This document shows, piece after piece, positions 1-7,866 of a stretch of DNA of 64,000 nt. The position numbers and the translations under genes were made by a program. This DNA comes from JAIBJN01 sp963784175 (GTDB taxonomy: Bacteria; Actinomycetota; Thermoleophilia; Gaiellales; Gaiellaceae). The notes under the pieces were generated by a model. The model did not search any database. It had not been told where the DNA came from and saw only the letters and a list, made by a program, of their open reading frames with translations. The stretch lies in assembly GCA_963784175.1 (NCBI GenBank), contig CAWAQJ010000014.1:186001-250000 (forward strand). The letters run 5' to 3'. Positions within the stretch are counted from its first letter, which is position 1, and each line of letters opens with the position of its first letter.

Positions 1-873
1 GCCGCAGCTCTTCTGATCCTCCTTGTCTCGGGGGCCTTCGCGGGGACCGCGAGCGCCGCCGTGCCGCGGCTCATCTTCCCCGTCGTTGCCAAGGCCTCGT
101 ACACGGACGACTTCGGCGCCCCGCGCTGGCAGGGCCGTCACGAGGGCAACGACCTCATGGCAGCGAAGCGCTCTGCGGTGGTGGCGGTCGAGCCCGGGCG
201 CATCGTCAAGTACACGTCGTCCCGCGCGGCGGGCTGCATGCTCTACCTCTACGGCAAGAGCGGCACGCAGTACATGTACATCCACCTGAACAACGACAAG
301 ACGCTCCGGAACGACAACCGCGGCGGCTGCACGAACGGTGTCGCCTACGCGCCCGGGCTGAGGTCGAACCAGCAGGTCCAGGCGGGCCAGCTGATCGGGT
401 ACGTCGGCGACTCGGGCGACGCGAACGGCATCGCCTCCCACCTCCACTTCGAGCTGCACCCCAACGGCGGGCGCGCCGTCTCGCCCTACCGCCGGCTACG
501 CGTCGCGTTCAAGCACCTCTACGCGCGGCCGCCGGCCGCCGTGACAACGCTGAACATGCGCGTCGAGGGGACGGTCGTCTACACGGTCACCGACACCGAC
601 CCGCAGCGGATCCGGCTCAGGGTCACGCGGGTGCGCCTCTCGAACGGCTGGGTCTCCTATCCGAACCGGGACATCGCCATCGCGCTGTCGCCGGACACGA
701 CCTACCGCAGGTGGGCGGAGCCAGGCGTCTTTTCGACGGCGAGCCTGAGCCAGTTCAAGCCCGGCCTCAAGGTCATCGCCTGGACCGGCGACTTCACCCA
801 GAACCTCAACGCGTCCCGCGCGCTTCCCGGCCTCCACGTCGCGGCCGACCTGCTGATCCGCAAGCAGGACTAG
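1..873 (+). CDS. Secreted M23-family peptidase (5' end outside window)
   Basis: The reading frame is open from base 1 and starts inside a hydrophobic signal peptide (AALLILLVSGAFAGTASAA), so the true start lies upstream; the GTG at 61 falls after the likely cleavage site. The mature part has the LytM/M23 zinc signatures: H and D in RHEGNDLMA, and HLHFELHP, whose first two histidines give the HxH motif. Family members cut peptide cross-links in peptidoglycan or act as non-catalytic LytM domains; with all ligands present a catalytic enzyme is likely. About 110 residues after the catalytic core match no domain I recognise. The gene converges on thiE with 2 bases between the stops. Confidence 0.85.
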   Translation, partial: AAALLILLVSGAFAGTASAAVPRLIFPVVAKASYTDDFGAPRWQGRHEGNDLMAAKRSAVVAVEPGRIVKYTSSRAAGCMLYLYGKSGTQYMYIHLNNDKTLRNDNRGGCTNGVAYAPGLRSNQQVQAGQLIGYVGDSGDANGIASHLHFELHPNGGRAVSPYRRLRVAFKHLYARPPAAVTTLNMRVEGTVVYTVTDTDPQRIRLRVTRVRLSNGWVSYPNRDIAIALSPDTTYRRWAEPGVFSTASLSQFKPGLKVIAWTGDFTQNLNASRALPGLHVAADLLIRKQD

Positions 874-875
874 TA

Positions 876-1475
876 CTAGGGCAGCGACGACCGCAGCTCC
901 CGGGCCGCCTGCTCGGGATCCTCGGCGTCACCGATCGCGCGCACGACCGCGACCCGGGTCGCCCCGGCCGCGACCACGTCGCCGACGTTGCCCGCGTCGA
1001 TCCCGCCGATCGCGAACCACGGCATGCGGGCGTGCTCGGCGGCGTAGCGGACGAGCTCGAGCCCGACGGCCGGACGACCTTCCTTCGTCGGCGTGGCGTG
1101 GACGGGGCCCACGCCGACGTAGTCGGCATCGGCGCGATCGAGCTCGGCCGGCGAGTGGGTCGAGAGGCCGACCGGGAGCCCGAACCGGCGGGCAGCCGCA
1201 GGCGGCATGTCGTCCTGACCGACGTGGACGTAGTCGGCGCCGACGAGGACGGCGAGGTCGGGGCGGTCGTTGACGACCAGCGGGACACCCAGCCGCCGCG
1301 TGATCGCGCGAGCCTCCTCGAGCACCGGCAGGAGCACGCTGTCCGCGAGCGACTTCTCCCGCAGCTGGACGAGGTCGACGCCGCCGCGGACGGCCGCCAC
1401 CAGGAAGGCATCGAGATCCGGGCGCGCGCCCGTGATCAGGTAGAGGCGCGCCTCGAGGGCGTCAGCCGCCGGCAA
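876..1475 (-). CDS. thiE: Thiamine-phosphate synthase
   Basis: 199 residues, normal length for ThiE. It couples the pyrimidine (HMP-PP) and thiazole phosphate halves into thiamine monophosphate in the cytoplasm. Visible TIM-barrel signatures are VQLREKSL, VNDRPDLAVLVGADYVHVGQ, the pyrophosphate loop VGPVHATPTKEGRP, and the phosphate-binding AIGGIDAGNV. It is the last gene of a thiG-thiS-thiE operon; its start lies inside the end of thiS (14 bases of overlap), which suggests translational coupling. The TPP riboswitch upstream of thiG should control all three genes. Confidence 0.95.
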   Translation of the reverse strand: MPAADALEARLYLITGARPDLDAFLVAAVRGGVDLVQLREKSLADSVLLPVLEEARAITRRLGVPLVVNDRPDLAVLVGADYVHVGQDDMPPAAARRFGLPVGLSTHSPAELDRADADYVGVGPVHATPTKEGRPAVGLELVRYAAEHARMPWFAIGGIDAGNVGDVVAAGATRVAVVRAIGDAEDPEQAARELRSSLP

Positions 1476-1665
1476 CGGGCCGTGCGACGACGAGGCGGTC
1501 GCCGTCCTCGAGCCTGACGTCGGCGTAGCGGGCGCGCTCGACGGGCTCGCCGTTGCGCTCGACGAGCGCGTAGCGCGCGCCGAGGCCGAGCCGCTCGAGC
1601 AGCGCGGAGACGGTGTCGCCGTCCTGCAGCGCCTCGTCCTTGCCGTTGACGAGGATCGAGCTCAG
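1462..1665 (-). CDS. thiS: Sulfur carrier protein ThiS
   Basis: About 67 residues of ubiquitin-like fold ending in the Gly-Gly (VARPVAGG) that is adenylated and thiocarboxylated to carry sulfur for the thiazole ring. There is no ATG or GTG at the expected place. The best start is a CTG whose last two bases are the first two of the thiG TGA stop, with GGGAGG a few bases upstream, giving a protein beginning (M)SSILVNGKDEAL. The overlap with thiG on one side and thiE on the other argues for coupled translation. A longer N-terminal extension in this frame is open but does not look ThiS-like. Confidence 0.88.
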   Translation of the reverse strand: MSSILVNGKDEALQDGDTVSALLERLGLGARYALVERNGEPVERARYADVRLEDGDRLVVARPVAGG

Positions 1666-2432
1666 ACCGTCCCTCCCACTGGGCTCGACGGCTGGGCCTG
1701 TGCCTGCTCCTCCATGATCCCCGCCTTGCAGGCCGTGCGGCCGGCCTCGACCGCGAGCTTGAACGCGCGCGCCATGGCAACGGGGTCTCCGGCCCGCGCG
1801 ATGCCGGTATTGACGAGCACGGCGTCGGCGCCCATCTCCATCGCCTCGGCCGCGTGCGAGGGCGAGCCGAGACCGGCGTCGACGACGAGCGGCACCTCGG
1901 CCTGCTCGATCATGATCCGGATCGTGTCGCGGAGCTTGAGCCCGCGGCCGGTTCCGATCGGCGCAGCCAGAGGCATGACCGTCGCGCAGCCGACCTCCTC
2001 GAGCTTCTTCTGGAGCACCGGGTCCGGGAGCACGTACGGCAGCACCGTGAAGCCGTCCTCGACGAGCTCGGCGGCCGCGCGGAGCGTCTCGACGGGATCG
2101 GGCAGCAGGTAGCGCGGGTCCGGGATCACCTCGAGCTTCACCCAGTCCGGGAGCCCGCCCGCCCGCGCGAGGCGGGCCGTGCGCACGGCTTCCTCGGCCG
2201 TTTCGCAGCCGGAGGTGTTCGGCAGGAGCAGGACGTCGTCGGGCAGGTACGCGGTGATGTCGTCGCCGGGCGCGTCGAGGTCGATGCGGCGGACGGCGAC
2301 CGTGACGATCTCCGACCCGGAGGCCCCGAGCGCGTCGCGCATCGTCTCGAACGTGTCGTACTTGCCGGTGCCGGTGAGCAGGCGCGAGCGGAACGCGCGT
2401 CCGGCGATGACGAGTTGATCCTGAATGCTCAT
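1662..2432 (-). CDS. thiG: Thiazole synthase
   Basis: 256 residues. ThiG builds the thiazole phosphate from deoxyxylulose phosphate, dehydroglycine and ThiS-thiocarboxylate. Family signatures are LLTGTGKY near the N-terminus, WVKLEVI (the lysine expected to form the imine), and MPLAAPIGTGRGL, VDAGLGSPSHAAEAMEMG and VLVNTGIA in the barrel. The ATG at 2432 is chosen because GAAGGGA lies just upstream and the protein then begins MSIQDQLVIAGR; the longer in-frame extension would translate the riboswitch. It is the first gene of the operon. No thiO or thiF homologue is in the window. Confidence 0.96.
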   Translation of the reverse strand: MSIQDQLVIAGRAFRSRLLTGTGKYDTFETMRDALGASGSEIVTVAVRRIDLDAPGDDITAYLPDDVLLLPNTSGCETAEEAVRTARLARAGGLPDWVKLEVIPDPRYLLPDPVETLRAAAELVEDGFTVLPYVLPDPVLQKKLEEVGCATVMPLAAPIGTGRGLKLRDTIRIMIEQAEVPLVVDAGLGSPSHAAEAMEMGADAVLVNTGIARAGDPVAMARAFKLAVEAGRTACKAGIMEEQAQAQPSSPVGGTV

Positions 2433-2435
2433 ACA

Positions 2436-2525
2436 CGTCCCTTCGCTGGCATGACCCAGATCAGGTGCTGGCGGTCGCGGCCTCCTGGCCACCTCTCAGC
2501 CCCGGTCAGGGGCTCCCGCTCTGTC
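2436..2525 (-). promoter_or_regulatory. TPP riboswitch (THI box) of thiGSE
   Basis: Read on the minus strand, the leader has the classic THI elements in order: GGGAGCCCC, GGGGCTGAGAGG, a variable hairpin (GGCCAGGAGGCC), then CACCTGATCTGGGTCATGCC followed by AGCGAAGGGA. The CTGAGA and CTGATCTGG(N)(N)ATGCC cores bind the pyrimidine and pyrophosphate ends of thiamine pyrophosphate. The aptamer ends directly at the thiG Shine-Dalgarno, and no separate terminator is visible, so translational control is the likelier mode. Confidence 0.93.
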
Positions 2526-2578
2526 AAGGGTACCGAACCGGTGCTTGGCCTCAGGCCCTCGCGGGTACGGAAGCCCCC

Positions 2579-3463
2579 ATGCGTTTCAGAAAGGGAGCGA
2601 AACTCGATTCCGGCCAGGTCACGGACGTCCGCGGACGCGGCGGCGGGCGCGGGCTTGCCGTGGGCGGCGGGGGAATCGGGGTTGGCGTGCTCGTCATCTA
2701 CCTCCTGTTCAGCCTGCTCACCGGCGGTGGCGGGCTCGGGCAGCTTGCGCCGCTCGAGGATCAGCAGGTCGGGCAGGGCGACAACCCCGGAGTCGTCTCG
2801 GAGGAGTGCCGGACGGGCGCCGACGCGAACGAGCGCCAGGACTGCTTCATCGTCGGCGTCGTCAACAGCACGCAGGAGTTCTGGGACGGCGTTTTCCAAC
2901 GCAGCGGCGAGCAATACCAGTACGTCGACACGGTCTTTTTCACCGACCAGGTGCAGACGGCCTGCGGCGGGGCCACGTCGCAGGTCGGCCCCTTCTACTG
3001 CCCGGGCGACCAGCTCGTCTACATCGACCTCGGCTTCTTCGACGAGCTCCAGTCGCGGTTCGGTGCGGGTGAGGCGCCGTTCGCCCAGGCATACGTGATC
3101 GCGCACGAGTACGGCCATCACGTCCAGGACCTGACCGGCGATCTCGATCGCATCGGCAACGACCGGCAGGGCCCGGAGAGCCGGGCGGTCCGCGCCGAGC
3201 TCCAGGCCGACTGCTACGCCGGGGTCTGGGCTGCGAACGCCGTCGAGACCGGCCTGATCGAGCAGCTCACGCAGGACGACATCAACGCCGGCCTCGACGC
3301 CGCCGCGGCGATCGGCGACGACCGCATCCAGGAGCAGACGCAGGGCCAGGTGAACCCGGAGTCGTGGACGCACGGCTCCTCCGAGCAGCGCCGCCGCTGG
3401 TTCTCGCGCGGATACGAAGAGGGCCGTCCGGCGGCCTGCGACACCTTCTCGGGCTCGATCTAG
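2579..3463 (+). CDS. Neutral zinc metallopeptidase (YpfJ/PF04228-like), membrane-anchored
   Basis: 294 residues. A basic N-terminus (MRFRKGAKLDSGQV) is followed by a Gly-rich stretch and one membrane segment (about residues 38-50, GVLVIYLLFSLL), then an extracytoplasmic domain with the zinc motif AHEYGHH (HExxH) and a downstream ESRAVRAELQADCYAGVW segment that supplies the probable third ligand. Length and domain order match the putative neutral zinc metallopeptidase family; substrates of the family are poorly known. The ATG at 2579 gives a normal N-terminus; upstream in-frame codons would run into the thi leader. It is divergent from thiG and converges on the crotonase with overlapping stops. 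Confidence 0.85.
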   Translation: MRFRKGAKLDSGQVTDVRGRGGGRGLAVGGGGIGVGVLVIYLLFSLLTGGGGLGQLAPLEDQQVGQGDNPGVVSEECRTGADANERQDCFIVGVVNSTQEFWDGVFQRSGEQYQYVDTVFFTDQVQTACGGATSQVGPFYCPGDQLVYIDLGFFDELQSRFGAGEAPFAQAYVIAHEYGHHVQDLTGDLDRIGNDRQGPESRAVRAELQADCYAGVWAANAVETGLIEQLTQDDINAGLDAAAAIGDDRIQEQTQGQVNPESWTHGSSEQRRRWFSRGYEEGRPAACDTFSGSI

Positions 3464-4230
3464 CGGCCGCTGAACTCGGGCGGGCGCTTCTCCGCGAAGG
3501 CGGCCATGCCCTCGGACTGGTCTTCGCTGGCGAAGAGCATCGAGAAGAGGCGCGCCTCGGCCTCGAGGTTCATGCGGTGCGGGCCCTGGAGGGAGAGGTT
3601 CACGGCCTCCTTGGCGTAGGCAAGCGCGAGCGGGCTCTTGGCCTCGAGGCTGCGACAAAGGTCGAGCGTCTTCTCGCGCAGCTCCCCCGGCTCGTAGACC
3701 GCGTTGACGAGCCCGTGCTCGAGCGCCCTCCCGGCGTCCACGGGGCGTCCGGTGAAGATGAGCTCTTTGGCGAAGCCGAGCGTGGTCGTCCGCGCGAGCC
3801 GGACGGAACCGCCCCAGCCGGGAAGGATCCCGAGGTCGATCTCGGGCTGGCCGATCTTGGCGTTCGAGGAGGCGAGCCGCAGGTCGCACGCCAGCGCGAG
3901 CTCACAGCCTCCGCCGAGCGCGTAGCCGTTGATCGAGGCGATCGTCGGCTTCGGCATCGTCTCCAGGAGGTTCCCGCAGTCGTGGCCGAGCTGCCCCCAG
4001 CGCCGTGCATCGAGCACGCCGAGGCCCTGCATGTACTTGATGTCCGCGCCCGCGATGAACGCCTTCTCCCCCGCGCCCGTGAGGACGACGACGCGGGCCG
4101 ACTCGTCCTCGGCCAGCTCGCCGAGCGTCTCCCGGAGCGACTCGGCGTGCTCGAGGTCGAGCGCGTTCATCGCCTCGGGCCGGTTCACCGTGACGATCGC
4201 GGTGCCTTCGGTCCGCTCGACGTCGATCAT
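3460..4230 (-). CDS. Enoyl-CoA hydratase/isomerase family protein
   Basis: 256 residues, standard crotonase length. The oxyanion-hole segment is FIAGADIKYMQ; both catalytic glutamates of true hydratases are present, in GGGCELALACDL and IGQPEIDLGILPGWGG, so hydration of trans-2-enoyl-CoA in beta-oxidation-type pathways is the likely activity. The start ATG overlaps the stop of the B12-binding subunit gene (ATGA), so the two are co-translated. This coupling ties it to acyl-CoA rearrangement metabolism; a more specialised role such as branched-chain catabolism is possible but not shown. Confidence 0.9.
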   Translation of the reverse strand: MIDVERTEGTAIVTVNRPEAMNALDLEHAESLRETLGELAEDESARVVVLTGAGEKAFIAGADIKYMQGLGVLDARRWGQLGHDCGNLLETMPKPTIASINGYALGGGCELALACDLRLASSNAKIGQPEIDLGILPGWGGSVRLARTTTLGFAKELIFTGRPVDAGRALEHGLVNAVYEPGELREKTLDLCRSLEAKSPLALAYAKEAVNLSLQGPHRMNLEAEARLFSMLFASEDQSEGMAAFAEKRPPEFSGR

Positions 4231-4628
4231 GCTTCGACGGGGACGTTCGCCCGCAGGAAGTCGACGATCTCGGAGACCGGCGCGCCGGGCGTGAAGATCT
4301 CGGCGACGCCCTGCTCCTTGAGCGCGACGACGTCCTCGCGCGGGATCGTGCCTCCGACGACGACGAGGATGTCCTCGACGCCGTTCTCGCGCAGCCCTTC
4401 GAGGATCCGTGGCACCAGGGTCATGTGGGCGCCGGACAGGATGGAGATGCCCACAGCGTCCGCGTCCTCCTGGATGGCGGTCTCGACGATCTGCTCCGGG
4501 GTCTGGTGGAGGCCCGTGTAGATGACCTCCATTCCGGCGTCCCGGAGCGCCCTCGCGATGATCTTTGCTCCCCGGTCGTGACCGTCGAGGCCGGGCTTCG
4601 CGATCACGACCCGGATCTTCCTGGCCAT
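4227..4628 (-). CDS. Methylmalonyl-CoA mutase B12-binding (small/C-terminal) subunit
   Basis: 133 residues forming one cobalamin-binding Rossmann domain. The DxHxxG motif (D15, H17, G20 in GLDGHDRG) supplies the lower axial histidine; GISILSGAH and VVVGGTIP are the usual nucleotide-tail contacts. Such short proteins are the separate B12 subunit of two-component acyl-CoA mutases (methylmalonyl-, isobutyryl- or hydroxyisobutyryl-CoA mutase). The probable large subunit is encoded about 41 kb away at 45711-47375. Its start codon is back-to-back with the MBL-fold gene on the other strand, so promoters for both lie in very little DNA. Confidence 0.92.
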   Translation of the reverse strand: MARKIRVVIAKPGLDGHDRGAKIIARALRDAGMEVIYTGLHQTPEQIVETAIQEDADAVGISILSGAHMTLVPRILEGLRENGVEDILVVVGGTIPREDVVALKEQGVAEIFTPGAPVSEIVDFLRANVPVEA

Positions 4629-4641
4629 GGTGCGCCAGTAT

Positions 4642-5352
4642 ATGGAGGTGCGCCTGACCGTCATCGGCTCCTCGCCTGCCTGGCCGAACCCGGGAAGCGC
4701 CCAGTCGGGGTACCTCGTCGAGGGCGACGCGGCGCTGCTGCTCGACTGCGGACCGGGCGTCCTCGCCCGCCTGCGCGAGCTCGAGCTGTACCCGCGCTCG
4801 ATCGCCATCACCCACTTCCACCTCGACCACTGGGGCGACCTCGTGCCCTGGGCATGGCTCAACGCGTACGGCCCGCAGGAGCACAGGATCGACTGCTCGC
4901 TCTGGCTCCCGCCCGGCGGGCGCGGCCAGCTGGAGGAGTTCGCTTCGCATTGGGGCAACGAGGCCATGTTCGAGGAGGCCTTCGAGGTGCAGGAGTTCGA
5001 GCCGGGCGTGCCGTTCACGACCGCGGGCTTCCAGATCCGGGCCTGCCGGCTCCCGCACTACGAGCTCATCGCATACGGGTTCCGCGTGACGCACAACGGG
5101 ACGACGCTCGCGTACTCCGGCGACTCCGCTCCGACGGATGAGCTCGCCGCTCTCGCCCACGGTGCCGACCTGTTCCTCTGCGAGGCGACGCTCGCGGACG
5201 GCACGGACGACGGGCTGCCCCGCGGCCATCTCTCCGCGCAGGAGGCGCTCGCGGCGACCGACGGCAGGATTCTGCTCACCCACCGCCCGATCGAGCTCGC
5301 GCCGCCCGAAGGCGTGCCCGTCGCCCACGACGGGCTCGTGGTCGACTTCTGA
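4642..5352 (+). CDS. MBL-fold metallo-hydrolase
   Basis: About 236 residues with the metallo-beta-lactamase fold: THFHLDHWGDL (HxHxDH), a later histidine in RLPHYELIAYGFRV, the bridging Asp in LAYSGDS, and a final His in RGHLSAQEA. The layout, with GYLVEGDAALLLDCGPGVL near the start, resembles the RNase Z-like/PhnP-like branch that cleaves phosphodiesters, but the substrate cannot be read from sequence. An ATG at 4627 is also in frame but overlaps the divergent start; the ATG at 4642 (MEVRLTVIGSS) fits the family better. Its stop overlaps the next ATG (TGATG). Confidence 0.8.
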   Translation: MEVRLTVIGSSPAWPNPGSAQSGYLVEGDAALLLDCGPGVLARLRELELYPRSIAITHFHLDHWGDLVPWAWLNAYGPQEHRIDCSLWLPPGGRGQLEEFASHWGNEAMFEEAFEVQEFEPGVPFTTAGFQIRACRLPHYELIAYGFRVTHNGTTLAYSGDSAPTDELAALAHGADLFLCEATLADGTDDGLPRGHLSAQEALAATDGRILLTHRPIELAPPEGVPVAHDGLVVDF

Positions 5353-5765
5353 TGGCGTCCGAGGCGCCCTACGCGGCCCTCTCGGGGCTGTTCTGGGCGG
5401 GGCTCCTGGCCGCGGCGGCCCGCGCCGGGCGCGAGAACGGCGCCGGGCCGACCACGGTGACGGACGTCGTCGCCCTCGGTCTCGCCGGCGCGAAGATCGG
5501 GAAAGTCGTCGCGGAAGACCGCGTCACCGTCTTCCTGCGCCGTCCGTTCGCCGACGGCCCGGCGGCCGTCCAGCCGAGGGGCGAAGGCGTCACCCGGGCG
5601 GTGGGCGAGCTCGTCACCTGCTCGCACTGCGTCTCGCTGTGGGCTGCCGGAATCCTCGGCGCCGCCCACGTCACGCACCCACGCGCAGCCCGCTTCGTTA
5701 CACGCGTTTTCGCCGCTTACGCGGTCGCTGAGGCCGTCGCGCCGCGGATTCGCGCACACCGCTGA
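5352..5765 (+). CDS. DUF1360 family protein
   Basis: 137 residues. The segments VVALGLAGAKIGKVVAEDRV and GELVTCSHCVSLWAAGIL are characteristic of DUF1360, a family of small membrane-associated proteins of unknown function with a CxxC pair (here CSHC). Two or three hydrophobic helices are likely. It is translationally coupled to the MBL-fold gene through TGATG. Nothing connects it mechanistically with the RiPP locus that starts about 110 bases downstream. Confidence 0.75.
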   Translation: MASEAPYAALSGLFWAGLLAAAARAGRENGAGPTTVTDVVALGLAGAKIGKVVAEDRVTVFLRRPFADGPAAVQPRGEGVTRAVGELVTCSHCVSLWAAGILGAAHVTHPRAARFVTRVFAAYAVAEAVAPRIRAHR

Positions 5766-5828
5766 ACTTCGCGCATACTGGACGAAGGTATGTTGCGCCG
5801 GGCACGGCAAACCTGCACCATTGCGGGT

Positions 5829-5850
5829 GGAGGTCTGACCCGGGACCTCC
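5829..5850 (+). promoter_or_regulatory. Inverted repeat in leader of the RiPP precursor
   Basis: GGAGGTC and GACCTCC form a 7-bp stem with an 8-base loop, 22 bases before the precursor start. The strong Shine-Dalgarno (GGCGAAAGGAAG) follows immediately. It could be an attenuator, an mRNA-stabilising hairpin or an operator. A possible -10 (CATACT) lies about 55 bases upstream without a convincing -35. Confidence 0.4.
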
Positions 5851-5872
5851 GGGGCGAAAGGAAGAACCCAGC

Positions 5873-6055
5873 ATGAAGATCGTGTTCGCGAGCCCACAAG
5901 TAGTGGACTACGGCTCGATATCTGAGCACACTTTTGCTCGTGCGCAGATTCCGTCGAACATCTGCGTCCCGGCTGGCAACCCCCACCAGAACAAGCAAGG
6001 CGACTGGCGGATCTGCCACCTCGACAAGTTCTGCGAGTACTCCTGCCCGTCCTAG
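5873..6055 (+). CDS. RiPP precursor peptide with lasso-type leader
   Basis: 60 residues, ATG preceded by AAAGGAAG. Residues 5-20 (FASPQVVDYGSISEHT) fit the lasso leader pattern [YF]xxPx[VL]xxxGxxxxxT, whose last Thr is normally two residues before the cut. Cutting there would leave a 39-residue core (A22-S60) with no Asp or Glu at positions 7-9, so no normal lasso ring could form. An alternative core from G43 (GDWRICHLDKFCEYSCPS) puts D51 at ring position 9 and Cys at position 6, like class III lasso peptides, but needs an unusually long leader and has Lys, not Thr, at -2. Four Cys (31, 48, 54, 58) are all in the C-terminal half. The neighbours (cyclase and B2) support a lasso-like class. Confidence 0.75.
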   Translation: MKIVFASPQVVDYGSISEHTFARAQIPSNICVPAGNPHQNKQGDWRICHLDKFCEYSCPS

Positions 6056-6071
6056 CGCCGGGCACCGGCAG

Positions 6072-7034
6072 CTGACGCACACAGCGCCCGTCGTCGAGGC
6101 GCACGATTTGTCGCGCCGCTTCGGCGAGCGGGTCGCCCTCGACGGCGTGTCGCTCGTCGTCGACCGGGGCGAGATCGCCGCGCTGCTCGGGCCCAACGGC
6201 GCCGGCAAGACGACGCTCGTCCGCATCCTCACCGGTCTCGTCAAACCAGATAGCGGACACGCGCAGCTTCTCGGGGTCGACACGTGGGAGTGCCCGCGCG
6301 AGCTGAGGGCGCGGATGGGCCTCGTCCCCTCCGGCGACCGCTCGCTCTACCTGCGCATCTCGGGGATCGAGAATCTCGTCTTCTTCGGGCGTCTCCACGG
6401 CATGTCGCGCCGGGAGGCGACGGCGCGCGCGTGGGAGCTGCTCGAGGTCGTCGGCCTCGAGGACGCGGGCCGGCTGCGCTCCGCCTTCTACTCGCACGGG
6501 ATGCAGAAGCGCCTCTCGATCGCGCGGGCGCTCCTGACGGAGCCGAGCGTGCTCCTCATCGACGAGGCGACCCACGATCTCGACCCGGAAGGCGCCGCGC
6601 AGATGCGGGAGCTGGTGCGCGGGCTCGCCGACCAAGGCGCCGCGGTCGTCTGGGCGACGCAGCGGATCGAGGAGATCCGCGGCTTCGCCGACGAGGTCAC
6701 GCTCCTCCGCGAGGGGAAAGCGGCCTTCCAGGGCACGGTCTCGCAGCTCATTGCGCTCTCGGTCCCGCGCCGGTACGTCCTCCGGCTGCGCAACGGCCGC
6801 ATGACCGGCCGCGAGCTGGAGCCGGCGCTGCGCGAGGCGGTCGCGGGCCGCGCGACGATCGTCGCGGCCGAGGAAGGCGACGCCGAGGACTTCCTGCTCC
6901 ACCTGGAGGCCGACGCCGTCCTCGGCGACGTGCTCTCCGCGCTGACCGCAGGCGGTGTGGCCGTTCTCGGCTGCCGCGAGGAGCGGTCGGAGATCGAAAA
7001 CGCCTACCTCAACCTCGCGGGGTCGGGAGAGTGA
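6072..7034 (+). CDS. ABC transporter ATP-binding protein of RiPP locus
   Basis: About 320 residues. Walker A is GPNGAGKTTL (about residue 40), the signature is degenerate (SHGMQKRLS instead of LSGGQ), and Walker B/D-loop is VLLIDEATHDLDP. The fold matches ABC-2 type export ATPases, here probably exporting or giving immunity to the peptide. The start is uncertain: between the precursor stop (6055) and the conserved domain there is no ATG or GTG in frame, so a CTG at 6072 is used; a TTG at 5934 inside the precursor is also in frame. Its stop overlaps the permease GTG (GTGA). Confidence 0.88.
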   Translation: MTHTAPVVEAHDLSRRFGERVALDGVSLVVDRGEIAALLGPNGAGKTTLVRILTGLVKPDSGHAQLLGVDTWECPRELRARMGLVPSGDRSLYLRISGIENLVFFGRLHGMSRREATARAWELLEVVGLEDAGRLRSAFYSHGMQKRLSIARALLTEPSVLLIDEATHDLDPEGAAQMRELVRGLADQGAAVVWATQRIEEIRGFADEVTLLREGKAAFQGTVSQLIALSVPRRYVLRLRNGRMTGRELEPALREAVAGRATIVAAEEGDAEDFLLHLEADAVLGDVLSALTAGGVAVLGCREERSEIENAYLNLAGSGE

Positions 7035-7864
7035 CAACGGCGACCCACCTCGCGGGCGAGCTCCGCAAGCTTCCGGCCTTCGTCCGGCGCGACTTCATCG
7101 TCGCCTGGAGCTACCGACTCCCCTTCGTCGGCGACTGGATCGGCCTCGCGCTCCAGGCCTTCATGTTCTACTTCGTGGGCCTCATCGTCGACCCGGCGAA
7201 GCTCCCGTCGTTCGGCGGGTCGCCGACGAGCTACATGGAGTTCGTCGCGGTCGGCATCGCCATCTCCGCCTTCCTCACGCTCGCGCTCGGGCGGGTGGCG
7301 GTGGGCATGCAGCAGGAGCAGTTCGCGGGCACGCTCGAGTCGCTGCTCATGACGCCGACGAGCCCGGTAACGGTGCAGCTCGGATCGGTGGTCTACGACC
7401 TCATCTACATCCCGATCCGCACGGCCATCTTCCTCGTCATCATCGCCTTCGCGTTCGGGCTCGACTTCTACGCGAGCGGGCTGCTCCCGGCGCTGGTCGT
7501 GCTCCTCGTCTTCATCCCGTTCGTCTGGGGGCTCGGCGTGGCGAGCGCGGGAGCGACGCTGACGTTCCGGCGCGGCTCGGGGATCGTGGGGCTGGCCTCG
7601 ACGGTGCTCGTCCTCTTCTCGGGCGCCTTCTACCCGCTCGACGTCCTGCCGGGCTGGGTGGCGACGATCGCCGAACTGAACCCGATCACCATCGCGGTCG
7701 AAGGGATGCGTGAGCCGCTCCTCGCGGGCACGGGCTGGGAGGACGTGGGCAAGGCCGCGGCGATCCTCGTGCCGCTCTCCGCAGTCTCGCTCGCGCTCGG
7801 CTTCTACGCCTTCCGGGCGGCGTTGCGCCGCGAGCGGCGCCAGGGCACCCTGGGTCTCTACTAG
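7031..7864 (+). CDS. ABC-2 type transporter permease of RiPP locus
   Basis: 277 residues with about six hydrophobic segments (e.g. WIGLALQAFMFYFVGLIV, ISAFLTLALGRVAVG, TAIFLVIIAFAFGLDFY, LVVLLVFIPFVWGLGVA, GLASTVLVLFSGAFYPL, ILVPLSAVSLALGFYAF) and the ABC-2 signature GAFYPLDVLPGW. It should form the membrane half of the exporter with the preceding ATPase, which overlaps it by 4 bases. The GTG start at 7031 is set by that overlap. The substrate is inferred from position: RiPP export or self-protection. Confidence 0.88.
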   Translation: MTTATHLAGELRKLPAFVRRDFIVAWSYRLPFVGDWIGLALQAFMFYFVGLIVDPAKLPSFGGSPTSYMEFVAVGIAISAFLTLALGRVAVGMQQEQFAGTLESLLMTPTSPVTVQLGSVVYDLIYIPIRTAIFLVIIAFAFGLDFYASGLLPALVVLLVFIPFVWGLGVASAGATLTFRRGSGIVGLASTVLVLFSGAFYPLDVLPGWVATIAELNPITIAVEGMREPLLAGTGWEDVGKAAAILVPLSAVSLALGFYAFRAALRRERRQGTLGLY

Positions 7865-7866
7865 CC

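Noticed and set aside
2433..2492. Longer ThiG N-terminus starting at 2492
   Set aside because: The extension would translate the conserved TPP riboswitch; the start at 2432 has its own ribosome site.
5873..6055. Lanthipeptide or sactipeptide precursor because of four Cys
   Set aside because: No LanB/LanM/LanC-like or radical SAM gene is nearby, whereas a lasso-type cyclase and B2 protease are.
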